Assembly (NCBI GenBank): GCA_013396635.1
Contig: WBMW01000797.1
Location: 831,787-895,786, forward strand
From: Penelope pileata
Taxonomy: Eukaryota > Chordata > Aves > Galliformes > Cracidae
Direction of reading: 5' to 3'
Length of the DNA: 64,000 nucleotides
Part shown: positions 46,621-57,994 of the stretch, piece after piece
Numbering within the stretch: the stretch's first letter is position 1
Layout of the letters: each line of letters begins with the position of its first letter
The notes under the pieces: model-generated
What the model was told of the DNA's origin: nothing
Seen by the model: the letters and a program-made list of their open reading frames with translations, nothing else
Database searches by the model: none
Position numbers and translations under genes: made by a program

Positions 46621-49600
46621 AATAGCCTTCAGTTTCTGTGATTCTGAACGAGCCGGTCTGCATTTTCTCATGCACTCAAACACTGAACCACAGGGAGAGA
46701 TACCATGGGAAGCTCAGATTCTTTTGTGTGAATTTCACAGGGTTCTGCATACATTAAAATGTTCCACTAGTCACCTAGATAACTAGACAATAGGCATCAC
46801 ATGACGTGCTGTATGTAAAGTATTGACTCTTTTAAGACTAAGCCTGGGTTTCTACTGTTATTTTTTCAATGGCAACTTTTATGTGCGTAACTGTGTTTCT
46901 TTCTCTTTATCTCCTTTAGGAATGCTGATCTGGAAAAGCTACTAAAATGCAGATCAAAGTATACTCTAATAATTCTCCATAAAAAGTGTGGCTTCCAATT
47001 ATCTAAATAAATTTCTTTTACAAGGTCCGGCACTTCTTGTCTGGCAGCAAGCCTGCAGCCATACCAGTTCACCTCAGGCTGTGAGCCTGTGAGATCTGCT
47101 GTGTTAAGGGAGGCCAAGCCAGGTCACTACTTAACCAGGAGAACAAGACAGAGCTGTCACTGTTCTGCCAACGGTGTCAGCATCTGGATGATGCAAGGAA
47201 GTGCTTCTTTTGTCACTGACAATCCCTTAGCAGTTGTGAAATGGGGGTATAGTACCCTTTGTGCCCTGGCCAAATTCCCTTGAAGGTGATTACCTCTTAG
47301 CTACCTCAATATCCATGGTGTATCAGTTTGATATGGTCTCACACTATTTTGCTCCATTTCAATGGTAGGTGAAACCATCCTTGCATACAGAGGTTAAAGA
47401 GATCTCTACAAGAGGAAGTATATTTTATTATTAGGTTATTTCTTTTGATTTCTAGTAGATTTTTTTTACACAGCACAATACAGCTGAGAAGCTGCTGATG
47501 CAAACTTCAGTATAACTCTGTGAGGAAGACAAAAATGACGAATAAACATCTACATCTAGCTACCAAATTCTACTACACTTTTCCGTATTTCACGAAAATA
47601 TCCCATTTTCCAGGTTCTTATTCCTTCATCCTCTAAAAACTTTACTTTAACTTTTTTTCTGTCATCCTCACCTCTTACCTCACTTGTTGAATGTGATTTT
47701 AAAACCTTGGCAATGCTGACTAGTCCTTTCCTTTCCTTCAACAATGAGAAAAAACACAGAGAGGACAGAAGCTTCCTTGCATGAAGCTTTATAAGTAAGT
47801 ACACTCAGAATTTCCTTGCTAATGAGTATCCAAACCCCATTTTAACAAGTGTACCAAGGGTGAAAAACGGAGAAAGGGCGCATGCCCCAAATATTGCTCT
47901 CAGTCAATGACTTCTTGCTGTCTAACTTGTATTGCAGTGAGACACAATATAAAGCAAACCTGAGGCTATTGCAAATTACATTGAAGACCAGGTTTTAGAT
48001 GCTTTGAGATCAATGAAGAATAAAGGATTAATTCAGGTTGCCTTCCGAGACAACAGAAACTCTGACGTGACTATTGCATCAGAAAGCAAGGCGCAGCTTT
48101 CCACCCAGGTTCTAGCTCTGAAACGGGGACCACTCCCAGCACATCACACTCCTTCCTCATTTACACTCTGTTTGGAAGCTGAGGGAAACAGTGTGGCCGC
48201 TGCCTCCCCTTCAATTCCTGTCTTTTCTGTGTTATAGGTTTGGATTGCAAGGTTTTTTATTAAATAGTTGCTACTGACCTTCCCCCACAATAGGAGTACT
48301 TTAATAAGTGACATGGTCATTGCTGCTTGATATGATCTTAACTTTTGGCGGTTCTTTTCTCGGCTATTTCATTTTATACTATGTAGTTAAATGCTTTTTG
48401 CTACCCCAAAGGATGCCAAACATAGTTAATGAACAGAAACATGGGCTTCTAGAGACCTAGTGGTAGTTCTGCTGAAGAATTTACTGTAGCTTTACCTTCA
48501 ACATTGATAATAGCTGAGACATTCATAACTAGCATTGAAAAGCGGTAATCATATCATTGTATTCAAGGTCCAACGCTTGCTCCCAGTATGACATATTTCC
48601 ACATAGCTGACTGTGTGTTTGTGGAGACTTAGCCTAACTGTAAGATTTGAAAAATCTGAAACGGTTTAATGCAACCTTGGAGTTTATTTAGATCCTTTGC
48701 ATCTCTTCAAGCCTTATTAAATATAGGTGATTTCAGAAGTGTCTTTATAAGGACTTACATAGGCAAGGAACATTCAAAACCATGTAATGATATTTTAAAG
48801 GGAATATATGTATATAGAAAGAACAATAAGCAGTGATTGTATTGGAATGGTATAATGCTTATACCTAACAGCAAAATGTAATCAAAGGGAAAATTTGCTC
48901 TTGAGAGATTTAGAACATCTTCTGCTAGCGTATATTAGCAGAACTTCATTAAAACCAGTGGAGCTATGTTGATTTATGCTCACTGGGACTCTTTGATTAG
49001 TTCCCTGTGTATCTGAGAAAGAAAAGTAGACCTGGAACCAGTGTGTCAATATCTTGCACATTAGAATGTTAATATTTGGGAGGCACAAATATAGGAAAAT
49101 GATAAAATATATATATATATATATGCTGAGCTGTGTGTCCTTTCTAGGAACGTCAGAAAGAAAAGAAATACATGCTTTCACACCAGCATTCACAGACTAA
49201 AAAAAAAGAAATCATGCATATTTCTGCCATACCTCAAAGGCAGATTTCTGACAACTCTAAGGGTTTTCTGGCATAACATTCTTTGGATAAGAAAATTAAT
49301 TTCATTGACTTTGCAATTGTATGTGATTCTATTTGCAATGAAACACAGCTAAAGTAAAGCACATTAATCTGATTGCAAGCTGTACAGCACATTCAACAGT
49401 CAACTAAACTACAGGGCGGTCTTTGTACAGTTCGCACAGATACAGATAGTGTGAGCGTTTATCTGTGTTATTCTCAATAATTTTCAAAAATCATCAAAAA
49501 GAGATTGAAAATCTAAGAACAGATACAAAAATCAGTAGTTATCTGATCTCCTATTCTCTTTCAAGCTTCATTTCTTGGTATTTCAAATGTATCACAGTCC

Positions 49601-49980
49601 CAAGGAGTACATGAATGGGGGGAGGGATTAGATCCATTCTTTCGGCTAACAGTGAAAACATTTCAGTGTTTTAGCTAATGATGAAATAATAATTTTAAAG
49701 GTTCAAAAGATCATTGCATCTTTTAGTTGGCATAGGTCAGGTTAATGACATTAAGAGAGAGAGATGAAGAAGGAACTAAAGCATAAACTGGCAAACTCCA
49801 TCAAAAGCAATACTTAAAGCAGTGATTTAACACCTTTTGTAATCTGACCTTGAGATAGACTCCCGCTGAATGCTGTGCTTCAAGTCACTGTCTAGTTTTT
49901 AACATTGTCCCAGTCATTTAAGGGTAGTAATACAGAGCTTTCAGGGAAATCGCGTTTCTTAATCACTCAACCGCCATAAA
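46621..49980. other. Non-coding stretch, no gene seen
   Basis: AT-rich, with frames of at most 103 codons (48882-49193, minus, partly produced by an AT repeat). Positions 48030-48200 are less AT-rich and read as a 77-codon plus frame without a recognised motif. No transposon was recognised. Confidence 0.55.
49107..49124. repeat. (AT)9 microsatellite
   Basis: Nine AT units in a row; likely length-polymorphic. Confidence 0.9.
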
Positions 49981-49995
49981 AAATGTACAAACTTT

Positions 49996-50080
49996 GCTTA
50001 CAGAGCTGGGCACTCTAGTTTGTAGAGTGCAGCAAGGGCTTACAAGGCAAGGGGTGGAGTTGTACATAGACTCTGTAAGC
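49996..50080. repeat. Nested inverted repeat
   Basis: Outer arms GCTTACAGAG (49996-50005) and CTCTGTAAGC (50071-50080) are perfectly complementary over 10 bases. Inside, GCACTCTA (50010-50017) and TAGAGTGC (50023-50030) form a perfect 8-base stem with a 5-base loop. A third pair, TGTACAA (49984-49990) with TTGTACA (50060-50066), crosses the outer arms. The sequence could fold into a branched structure. No known small RNA or transposon end is recognised. Confidence 0.5.
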
Positions 50081-51040
50081 TGGGTTAATTGTAAGGAAAA
50101 ACAGTAAAACCAAATGATTAAATCAGCGTCTTTGTAGGAACTTGAGTAACACTACATTTTTTGCTCTATAGACACAAGGGAATAAAGAACTGACGCACAA
50201 TTTCCAACTTGTAAGTTTCCCCTGCCACATTCTTGCCCTATTTAGGGTCAAATCAGAGAGAGAACTAGACCTCTACTTTTCAGTTGAAAAGAACTTGTTC
50301 CTTGGTTGACCAGGATCCTTCCATTCACATTCACTATTCAGGAGAAATCCAAACTCAGCAGGCTATATGAATGTTTTCAGTAGGGCTGATGTTACCATTT
50401 TGGTCCAGATGTTGATTCAAACTCAATAAGTGAATACTGGTTTTCTCAATTCCTCATTCCAAAATTCTACTTGTTGATTTGGCAAACCTTGTATCTAACG
50501 TTGAACAGTTTTTAAAGGTTCTTCGTTTTGGTTGATATGCACTATCAGATTTCTGGAAGATCAAAAAAAGCTATTTCTTTTTTTGGCATAGTGGATTCCA
50601 CTGTGTAGAGATGGTTGAACTGTTGATTTATTTTAAATTATACTAGCCATTTTGTCTACAAAACTGCCTGTGACTTAACTGCAGTTTTCCTTTCTACTTA
50701 CAGAATCAGTCAAACTGTTTGTCTAAATACTCTGAGTGATCTGGGAGCTGTTCTCTTTGACCACTCACCGCTAGCTCTTTGTGCTGTCACATTAGATGAC
50801 AAGTTTTTATTAAAAGTGAAATAAGATCAACTCCTTTGTTTTATCATAACAGAAGCTTACCGAGGGGCTGCATGATATTTGTTCTTATGCTGTTTGAGAA
50901 CTGGGAGTATTTTATGATTAAAAACCTAAGGATTTTTTTTTACCAGAAACATCTAATTGTTTTGTAATAATCAATAGACCCTCACTGCAAACCTGCACAC
51001 AGTTCTAGGGCAGTTAAAGAGCTCCATGACTTTTCAAACA
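50081..51040. other. Non-coding stretch, no gene seen
   Basis: AT-rich, with no open frame of 60 codons or more on either strand. No repeat was recognised. Confidence 0.65.
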
Positions 51041-51041
51041 G

Positions 51042-51118
51042 CACAAAGGACATAGTGGCATAATCATTGAGACTTGTAACTGCTCTGACAGACCTGGGTT
51101 CGAATAGTCTCGACTGCA
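51042..51118 (+). mobile_element. tRNA-like SINE relic (candidate)
   Basis: The segment contains ACATAGTGGCATAAT, similar to an A box of the RNA polymerase III promoter, and AGACCTGGGTTCGAAT at 51090-51105, an almost perfect B box. The A-to-B spacing of about 40 bases and the words match the tRNA-derived heads of old amniote SINEs such as MIR and AmnSINE1. The T stem beyond GGTTCGAAT does not pair and no cloverleaf can be drawn, so it is not a working tRNA gene. No conserved SINE core can be read downstream. Confidence 0.4.
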
Positions 51119-51404
51119 GAGGTTGAGGAAGGATGAGATTAGCATTGGTAGGAAAATTGGACAGAGACCTCTACTTCATTGCTGGAACTATGACAACTAT
51201 TGTACAACTGAGCAGGGGTAGCTGAAGCAGATAACTTTGATTTCCTCTATACTTTGGCTTACTGTTTGGTAATACATTCAATAATGCTGCCATATGAACC
51301 GTCACCGTCTTCATCTAATCCCAAAAGAACATCTCAATGCATTTTTAGAAGGGTTGTAGAGACACGAGTACCCCAGAAACCGCTGGCAATTAGGCACTTC
51401 AGAA

Positions 51405-51560
51405 AGCTCCAGTGAGACCTCGTCTAGAACACTAACTTAGAGACATGGATCAAAAGGCAGGTTCAGAAGAGAGTCATAAGAAATGATTAGCAGCCTCTAG
51501 ATCTTTAATTATGAAGACTGAAATCCTTGAGATTGACCAATATATAAAAAATAAGGAGGA
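51405..51560 (+). mobile_element. Ancient CR1 LINE relic
   Basis: The sequence follows the CR1 ORF2 3' region base by base with many substitutions. It opens with TCCAGTGAGACCTCGTCTAGA (one base over 20 trimmed here to GTGAGACCTCGTCTAGA), then CAGGTTCAGAAGAG, then ATGATTAG and TATGAAGACTGAAATCCTTGAGATTG-like text. These correspond to the conserved CR1 segments encoding VRPHLE, QRRATKMI and YEDRLRELGL. Small indels and stops are frequent. It is far older than the fragment at 41965-42130. Homology may continue weakly to about 51750. Confidence 0.6.
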
Positions 51561-51760
51561 AAAAAGATACATAAACTGCTGCAGCTAAAAAAATACGGAA
51601 AAATTTGCTCTTCATACCATGCCAAGCAAGATATAGAAGTGGACTAGACTTCAGGAAACTGTCTTCTCTTGTAATGATATCTGAGCAGTGGAAAGAAAGA
51701 GCTAGAAATTTTCATCAGAGGAAGTTTCAAATTACAGGTTAACTCTGCCAGGATTCACAT

Positions 51761-54700
51761 TGCTGAGGTTAATTTGGGAAGGATTATACAGTTGACTTCC
51801 TGACTCTCAACCTTACTTTTGATTATATTTGCAATATGGTACTGCTAATCATCTCACACTCAGATTCATGACTTCAAGGAAAAGAAATGGAACTCAGTGG
51901 TCATATTCCTTAATTTGTCCTGAGAATACTTAGAAGGTGGAGAGTATAGAATTTTTCAAACCAATAGCGAAGCAACAGAGTGCTCTTGGATTTCGTTGAA
52001 TAATAAACGCATATGCCTGCATGATGTGTTACTTCTTTGCCCTTGTACCCTTGTCATTCAGTATAAAAGCAGAGTGAAAATAAGAACGGCACACAACAAA
52101 GAAACAGAATGATAGAATTAACGAGGAAGCCATCTAACATTTTGCTTAGGCCTCATTGTTTCCTTGTGAGCTGCAGCAGCTTACTGGAAGCTTTAGTCAC
52201 AGCAACCTTCTGACAGCTTTCTTCACAAAACTTTTGAAGAAGACATTTTCAGGAACTGCTGGAAGTACTTTCATGAAAGTTTATTTTTGAAAGACTGAAC
52301 TAAAATTTTCTATCTCCAGTTTTGAATCTGCTCTTTGAGTGACTTTATTAGATTTCTTAAGCATGTATCAGTTTCCACACTTTATATATGCTATATGAAA
52401 TGCCACGTAGTGACAAATACCTCAAAGACTACAGGATGGCCTGCTAAAAGGCAGAAAGAAACAAACCACAGACAAGACACAGCTAATTATTGCTATCATC
52501 CCTCTGTGCTCAGAGGCTCTTAAGCCTCCTCCTCCCAAACTGGAAGTTATGCAGTTATTTAGTTAAGTTACTCGGATATTCTAGAGTTTTTCCATCCACT
52601 GAAACCAGCACAGAAGGGGGAATAAGGGAAAAGGGAAGGTCTTTTGATGATAATTTCTAAAGCAACCTGGTTTGCCTACAATGCCCTTCGGGGTTCTTCA
52701 CTGTGCTGGTGCAGCAGGAATGGGGCTGCTCCAGGAGGGCTGACAGGCCAGGAGCTGAGCTCAACAGAGCCAGCTGTGCTCCCACTGCCCAGGTGCTGTC
52801 GCACGTGTCTGAGCACAGTGGGCACAGGAACAGCAAGTGATGAAGCAGGCCCAGAGGCCTTGCTGCCCAGGTAGGGATAGCAGCAGTTATGGGAAGAGAC
52901 CTTGCCACAGGGCTGGCATGAAATAACATGTTGCTACTATACAGAACCTGAATTTTGCTCAAGTATTTGAACCATGATCTTTTCATCTTAAAGAGAATGC
53001 TTGCTCTGGGAAACTGCAAGGTTTCTCAAGGGCACAAGGAAGCAGCTAGCTTAGCTGAATGAAGAAATTCAGGAGAATTGTAATCTGGACCATTAACTAT
53101 TTCTAATACATCAGCAATGTTTCACTGATGCATTTGGGTTTTCCATTATGAGAGTATCCTCCCCTTACACCCTCCAGGATGTGAATCCAGTTTTATTAGA
53201 GCGTGAAAAACATGTACTCTTCTGTAGTGATGTGGCTGAGAGGAATAAAAGATGGCTCTGATGATATATGCTCTCAATTGCACTAATAACATCTCATTTT
53301 TTTTCCCAGCTCACCCTGTTGTGGCTGATGGGAGTGTTTCTACTTCTGCTGTGAGGCGTCATTGTGATCATTATTGTTCCCTTAGTGTCTTTTATACTCT
53401 GGGATCCAATCCAGAAATACATTCTGTTTCAGGAGATTTACGTGGCCAGATTACACAAAGAAAAATGATAACATGAACAGCAGCCCTATTTTTTATAAGA
53501 ACGTTTTTACAAGTACATCTAAGACTTTGTGCCAGAAATATCCCTCCCTGTCACACGTAGTCCACTAACTCTAGAGCCAGCCCAGCCTTTGGGCTTCCTT
53601 AACACAGAAATCAAAAATTTAAAATTTGGTGCATAGTTTGAGTTACCTATTAGCTGCTGATAAATTGAGGATCAATAGAAATTTCCAACAAAAAATATTT
53701 CCGTTTTTATAACTATTGGCCCACTTAAGCTCTCTGCCTCAGCTGACATAAAGGCTGGTGACCTCCTATGCCTACAGGGCACTCACATATATGTCATTCC
53801 ACAGCTGGCTTCCATTTTCAATCTGCATTTTAACTACTGCTGTTTTTGTAAATAATTAAGAAATACCTCATTCCTCATAAAACAACTGATGTTCTTTTCT
53901 CATGAATGTGCATTGCTATTCCTTTTCTAGCCATTCAGAATTTTTATAAGGCTTTCTCTTAGCAACAGGTTGCTACTGGATGCCATTTTGTCCTTCAGAA
54001 ACAACAGACTTCATCAATCTTTTTTCATGATTGAATGTGAAAGAAACTACAATATTATCTTTGCCAGAACTGTGATCTACATTACAGCTATCATGTCATA
54101 CTTATCTGAATAAATACACCTGTAAACTATTTGCTTCTCACAAATATTATACCAGCAACTATTTCATATATTCCACATTTTACTTTTAATTAAACTGATC
54201 TAAATTAGAATGAACTAAATTGATTGTGCCATTCCTTATTGTTGCAGGATTAATGTCTTTCACCAAACAGATCACTACAAAAGCGAAGCAATAACAATAG
54301 TCCTTTAGAATTTTACAGTTTTGCATAACAGAACAGGAAAGAGATAGAGAACAACTAGTATAAATTGTGTATTCTATACTATGTACCTCATTCAACACAA
54401 CAGTCTTATTTCAACATGTGTTGTTTTCCAAGGAAATATTAGACTGATAGTGGCAAAATCTTGCTATAAAAGAGCAGTGAGAGTAGTTGCTCATCTAATG
54501 CAGCCTTAGCAGATGTAACTGGAGCTGAGGAGCTTAGGAGAGTGAGATCTATGTTAAAGCACATAACCACCTGTAGGACTGTTTTCTTCCTCGTGTTCCA
54601 CCCTAGTGATACATTACTTGTACATCAGAATCCCAGCCTCAAGGAAGGATTTCAAATGCTCAGATAAATGTCTGATGACATACTTTTTCTACCACTGCTT

Positions 54701-54960
54701 TCAAAATGGGTGCATGAATATGCCTGTGATCCCTCACTCATTTTATGATCAAAGTATGTATTTTACAAAGGTGCTAAGGGTCTATATGCTGAAGGACAAC
54801 ACACCTGTTCGATTTTGGAAATTATTTCCAAGAAGTGTCCTGGAATTTTATTATTTTTTTTTTAATTATTACCTAACCAGACAAGTGTTGTTTGATTGTG
54901 GAAATAACTTCTGGGTTAAATGAACTCATTTTGTTTGAAAAGAATGCATCTTGTCTGCCA
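51761..54960. other. Non-coding stretch, no gene seen
   Basis: AT-rich apart from the GC-richer patch at 52690-52910. Frames reach 105 codons (54606-54923, plus) and 120 codons (52657-53019, minus); neither has a recognised domain. No transposon was recognised. Confidence 0.55.
52690..52910. other. GC-richer patch, origin unknown
   Basis: About 220 bases clearly richer in GC than the flanks, open on both strands (plus 52644-52874, minus 52657-53019). The putative peptides are low in hydrophobic pattern and show no family motif. It may be an unrecognised repeat. Confidence 0.4.
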
Positions 54961-54964
54961 AATT

Positions 54965-55195
54965 GACCAGGTGTGTTCTCCTGGGAGCCAGAAGCTTGGC
55001 CCAAGCCCTGCAGGGGCAGGAGGGCTCCATCCTACTGTGGGTGCCATAGGAGTGGGATGGATTCATTTGCATCTTCCTGTGCAACAGGAGCAGGTCTCTG
55101 GGATAATGCTGGGAGCACTCCCAGAAGCAGCAGCTCATCCCCTGACAGCTATTCTAATCATGCACTCATATCTCTTTAAAGGAGAAACCAGGTGA
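54965..55195. other. GC-richer patch, origin unknown
   Basis: About 200 bases of elevated GC with overlapping frames in two plus frames and one minus frame (54920-55195, 54973-55179, 54926-55138). Open frames in three registers at once point to composition, not to a gene. Confidence 0.4.
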
Positions 55196-56065
55196 AGAAA
55201 TATAATTTGATCTGAGAGTTTTCCTTATGAGTTAAACTCTCAGCAGGCAGAACAATTTTGAAAACTCACATGGAGACTGCTAGCACACCATTAACATGCA
55301 TCAAGTTAGCTCAGATTTATAAGTGATCTAGGAATTTACAGTAATTAACATTGCATTCACGCTCCTGGGAATTGTTATTGCTAATAATGACATAGTCTGA
55401 AAACTTATACTTTGGTACAGGACTGGTGCTCAGTACATATAATGACTAACTCCTGTGACTTATAGTGACTACAGATAGATGCAGAATCAAATAAAAAGTC
55501 TACCCATAGAAATCTCTCCCTACATTCCTTAGGAAAAAGAAACTATTTTAACCAATAATTATTCCCCCTTTCCTTTTCCAGAAGTAATTCAAATGAAAGC
55601 TAATGTGACTAATAAAGTAATTGCAATTGAATGATGTTTCAGGTGTGTCATATTCTTCCCAGAAATTCAGACAATGAGTTTGCATTTACGTCTCCACATT
55701 TTGAATGACTTCCTTAATTGGATGTGCTACAGCATAGCCGATTTGCAGCATATCATTCAGAATGTAATAGGGATGCAAAAACATGTGTGATGGCTTTTAA
55801 GAGAGCCCCAGAGAAGTGTTCTACAAAGGGTAGATCAGTGAAGCAGTATAGTGCAAATTTATTGCTGTCATACCAGACTACTCCTCAATCTACCAGCTCT
55901 AAGATGCCTAGGGAGCTGTTTTTGAAAAGATAGTTCCACATAAGAGTTTCATTAGTGGTACATACCTGCTCAGCATGTTGGCTAAAGGGCAAATTAAATG
56001 GCAACAAAAAGTGAAAAAAAACTATTTGTCTTCTAATAGACCAATGTCTATATCCCAAATAAAAC

Positions 56066-56093
56066 AATTCAGCTGCCCAAAGGGCAGCTAATT
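56066..56093. repeat. Strong short hairpin
   Basis: AGCTGCCC at 56071-56078 pairs perfectly with GGGCAGCT at 56082-56089 over a 3-base loop. AATT words on both sides (56066-56069 and 56090-56093) can extend the stem with one bulged C. It is too short for a microRNA precursor. Confidence 0.6.
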
Positions 56094-57978
56094 TTAGAGA
56101 TCAGCAAACCTCCTCCACGGGTACCTGTCTTCTGAGATGTTTATTCCTATATTTTATCTGGTGACTGGATGTGTTCAAAGCACATAAAGCAGTCCACTGA
56201 GTACAGAGCAGAATCCAGGACTGTCTTTTGCTAGGTTATCACTAGGCAGTAGGTTCACTGTCTCTCTAAAGCCCTCTATGAACCTTTCATGAGATGGGCT
56301 GGAGGGTCACCCCAGGTTTGGTCACTACAACCCCTTCCCTAGCCTGGAAGCAGCTGGAGGTTAAAAGTCCTGCTGCAAGTAAAGAATTGACCCATGATTC
56401 CCCTCAAATACAAGTGCATTACACTTTATACAAATACACACATCCTGGGGAATTGCTTGGCCAGAGAGTTATTGTCCAAAAATGCTGCAGTAGCATTTAC
56501 CCTGTGTGCATTTCAGAGGAGAAAAGCAGCAATTTCCCACTTTTCCAGGGCATTTCCCACCTTTGTTCTCAAAACACAGACTAACTTCAGTGTTCCCATA
56601 GTATTGAAATTACTGGATTAAATTTTAATAGTAGCCTGAAACTCAGAATTTAAACACTGCAGTGCTTAAAACTCGTTAGGTTTAATGTTTTGTAGATCAA
56701 TCTGTGAAAAAATAAAAATAATATGTACGGGAGAACTAAAAGTTATGCTAAGACAAATGAGAAAGTTCTGTATTCAGATGTTTGTCTGGGAGGAATGCAA
56801 CTTCCAACCAGGAAGAAGCAACAAGGAGTCTCATTCTGTGCTCACAGTTAGTAATATTTGGCTATTTAATCATGTATCTGATTCTGGACCTTATCTTTGA
56901 TAATGACAAACTTCATCAGAGACACAAAAGGTAGAAGGGCATGAGAAACATTATCCTGGTACCAGAGAGACTGCGGACCAGGACAAAAGACTGACAAATG
57001 GAACTGGCTATTTCAAGATGATCTACTTAGTGGAGTAGACCTATAGGAAATAAATGAAGATGGAGGCCTAAGGGTAAGAATGAATGATATCAGAAAAATG
57101 GAGATGAAGTGTGAAGAGAGAGCTTGGCATGCTCATATAGGATTAGACTGCAAATATTGAAGGATCATCTGTTAACCCCTAATTATTCCATTATGTACAT
57201 TACCAGTTAGGTATTAGTTACTGTTAGTGTCATTAACTTTTTCATCTGAGCTATTATTTGTACCATCAAGATAACTATTTGAAACTACCGCAACAGATGT
57301 GATTTAAAACGGAAGGGCTAAACGAACAGTGCTTCAAGACTTTCATGATAATTTCTTCATTCCTAAGGGGAAGTTTAAAGGATTGAGAGGGTTTTAATTT
57401 TTTCTTGCTGTGGTTTGGTTTTTAAGCATTTAGAGCAATCTCTCAATTTCTCTCATACAAATCAGATGTAGAGAGACACCAGCATATTTTTGTATGTCAA
57501 AATCACTGAATATATTGGTACCAATATTCCTGTGCAATGATTTGGTCTAGAAGGTATCACTCAGCTTTGAAATGTAACAATTTACCGTACATCTTTGAAA
57601 GTCCAAGTGAGTTCTACTCACCAGTCTGACTTCTCAATTTTACAAATCTTTAAGCATCTGCTATTTTCTGTATTAAAAAGTTCCAAATAAATGTTCCCTT
57701 CTTCTACTTTGAAACATATTATTCACAGACATGAAAATCTAAGTATTAATGTAACCCTGCGTTCCCTGACTGAAAAAATGAAATATATGTTGTCAGAAAA
57801 CTAGAAAACTCGTAAAAGCATGGACTTGTTCCTGGCCTTTGAGAGAGGGGTGAAATAGTTTCAGGATCAGGAAATAATTTCAGGTAATTTGTTGACAATT
57901 CCAAAATGTATTATTTAAATGGTTTTCTTTTGTCAAATTGTGTTTAGTTACCTTCTGAGTGGGGCTAATTAGACAACT

Positions 57979-57994
57979 AAAAAAAAAAAAAAAA
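57979..57994. repeat. Poly(A) tract, 16 bases
   Basis: Uninterrupted A tract. No retrocopy body is recognisable upstream and no target duplication was noted. Confidence 0.9.

Noticed and set aside
51042..51118. Functional tRNA gene at the B-box site
   Set aside because: The T stem and acceptor stem do not pair and no cloverleaf can be drawn; kept only as a SINE-type relic.
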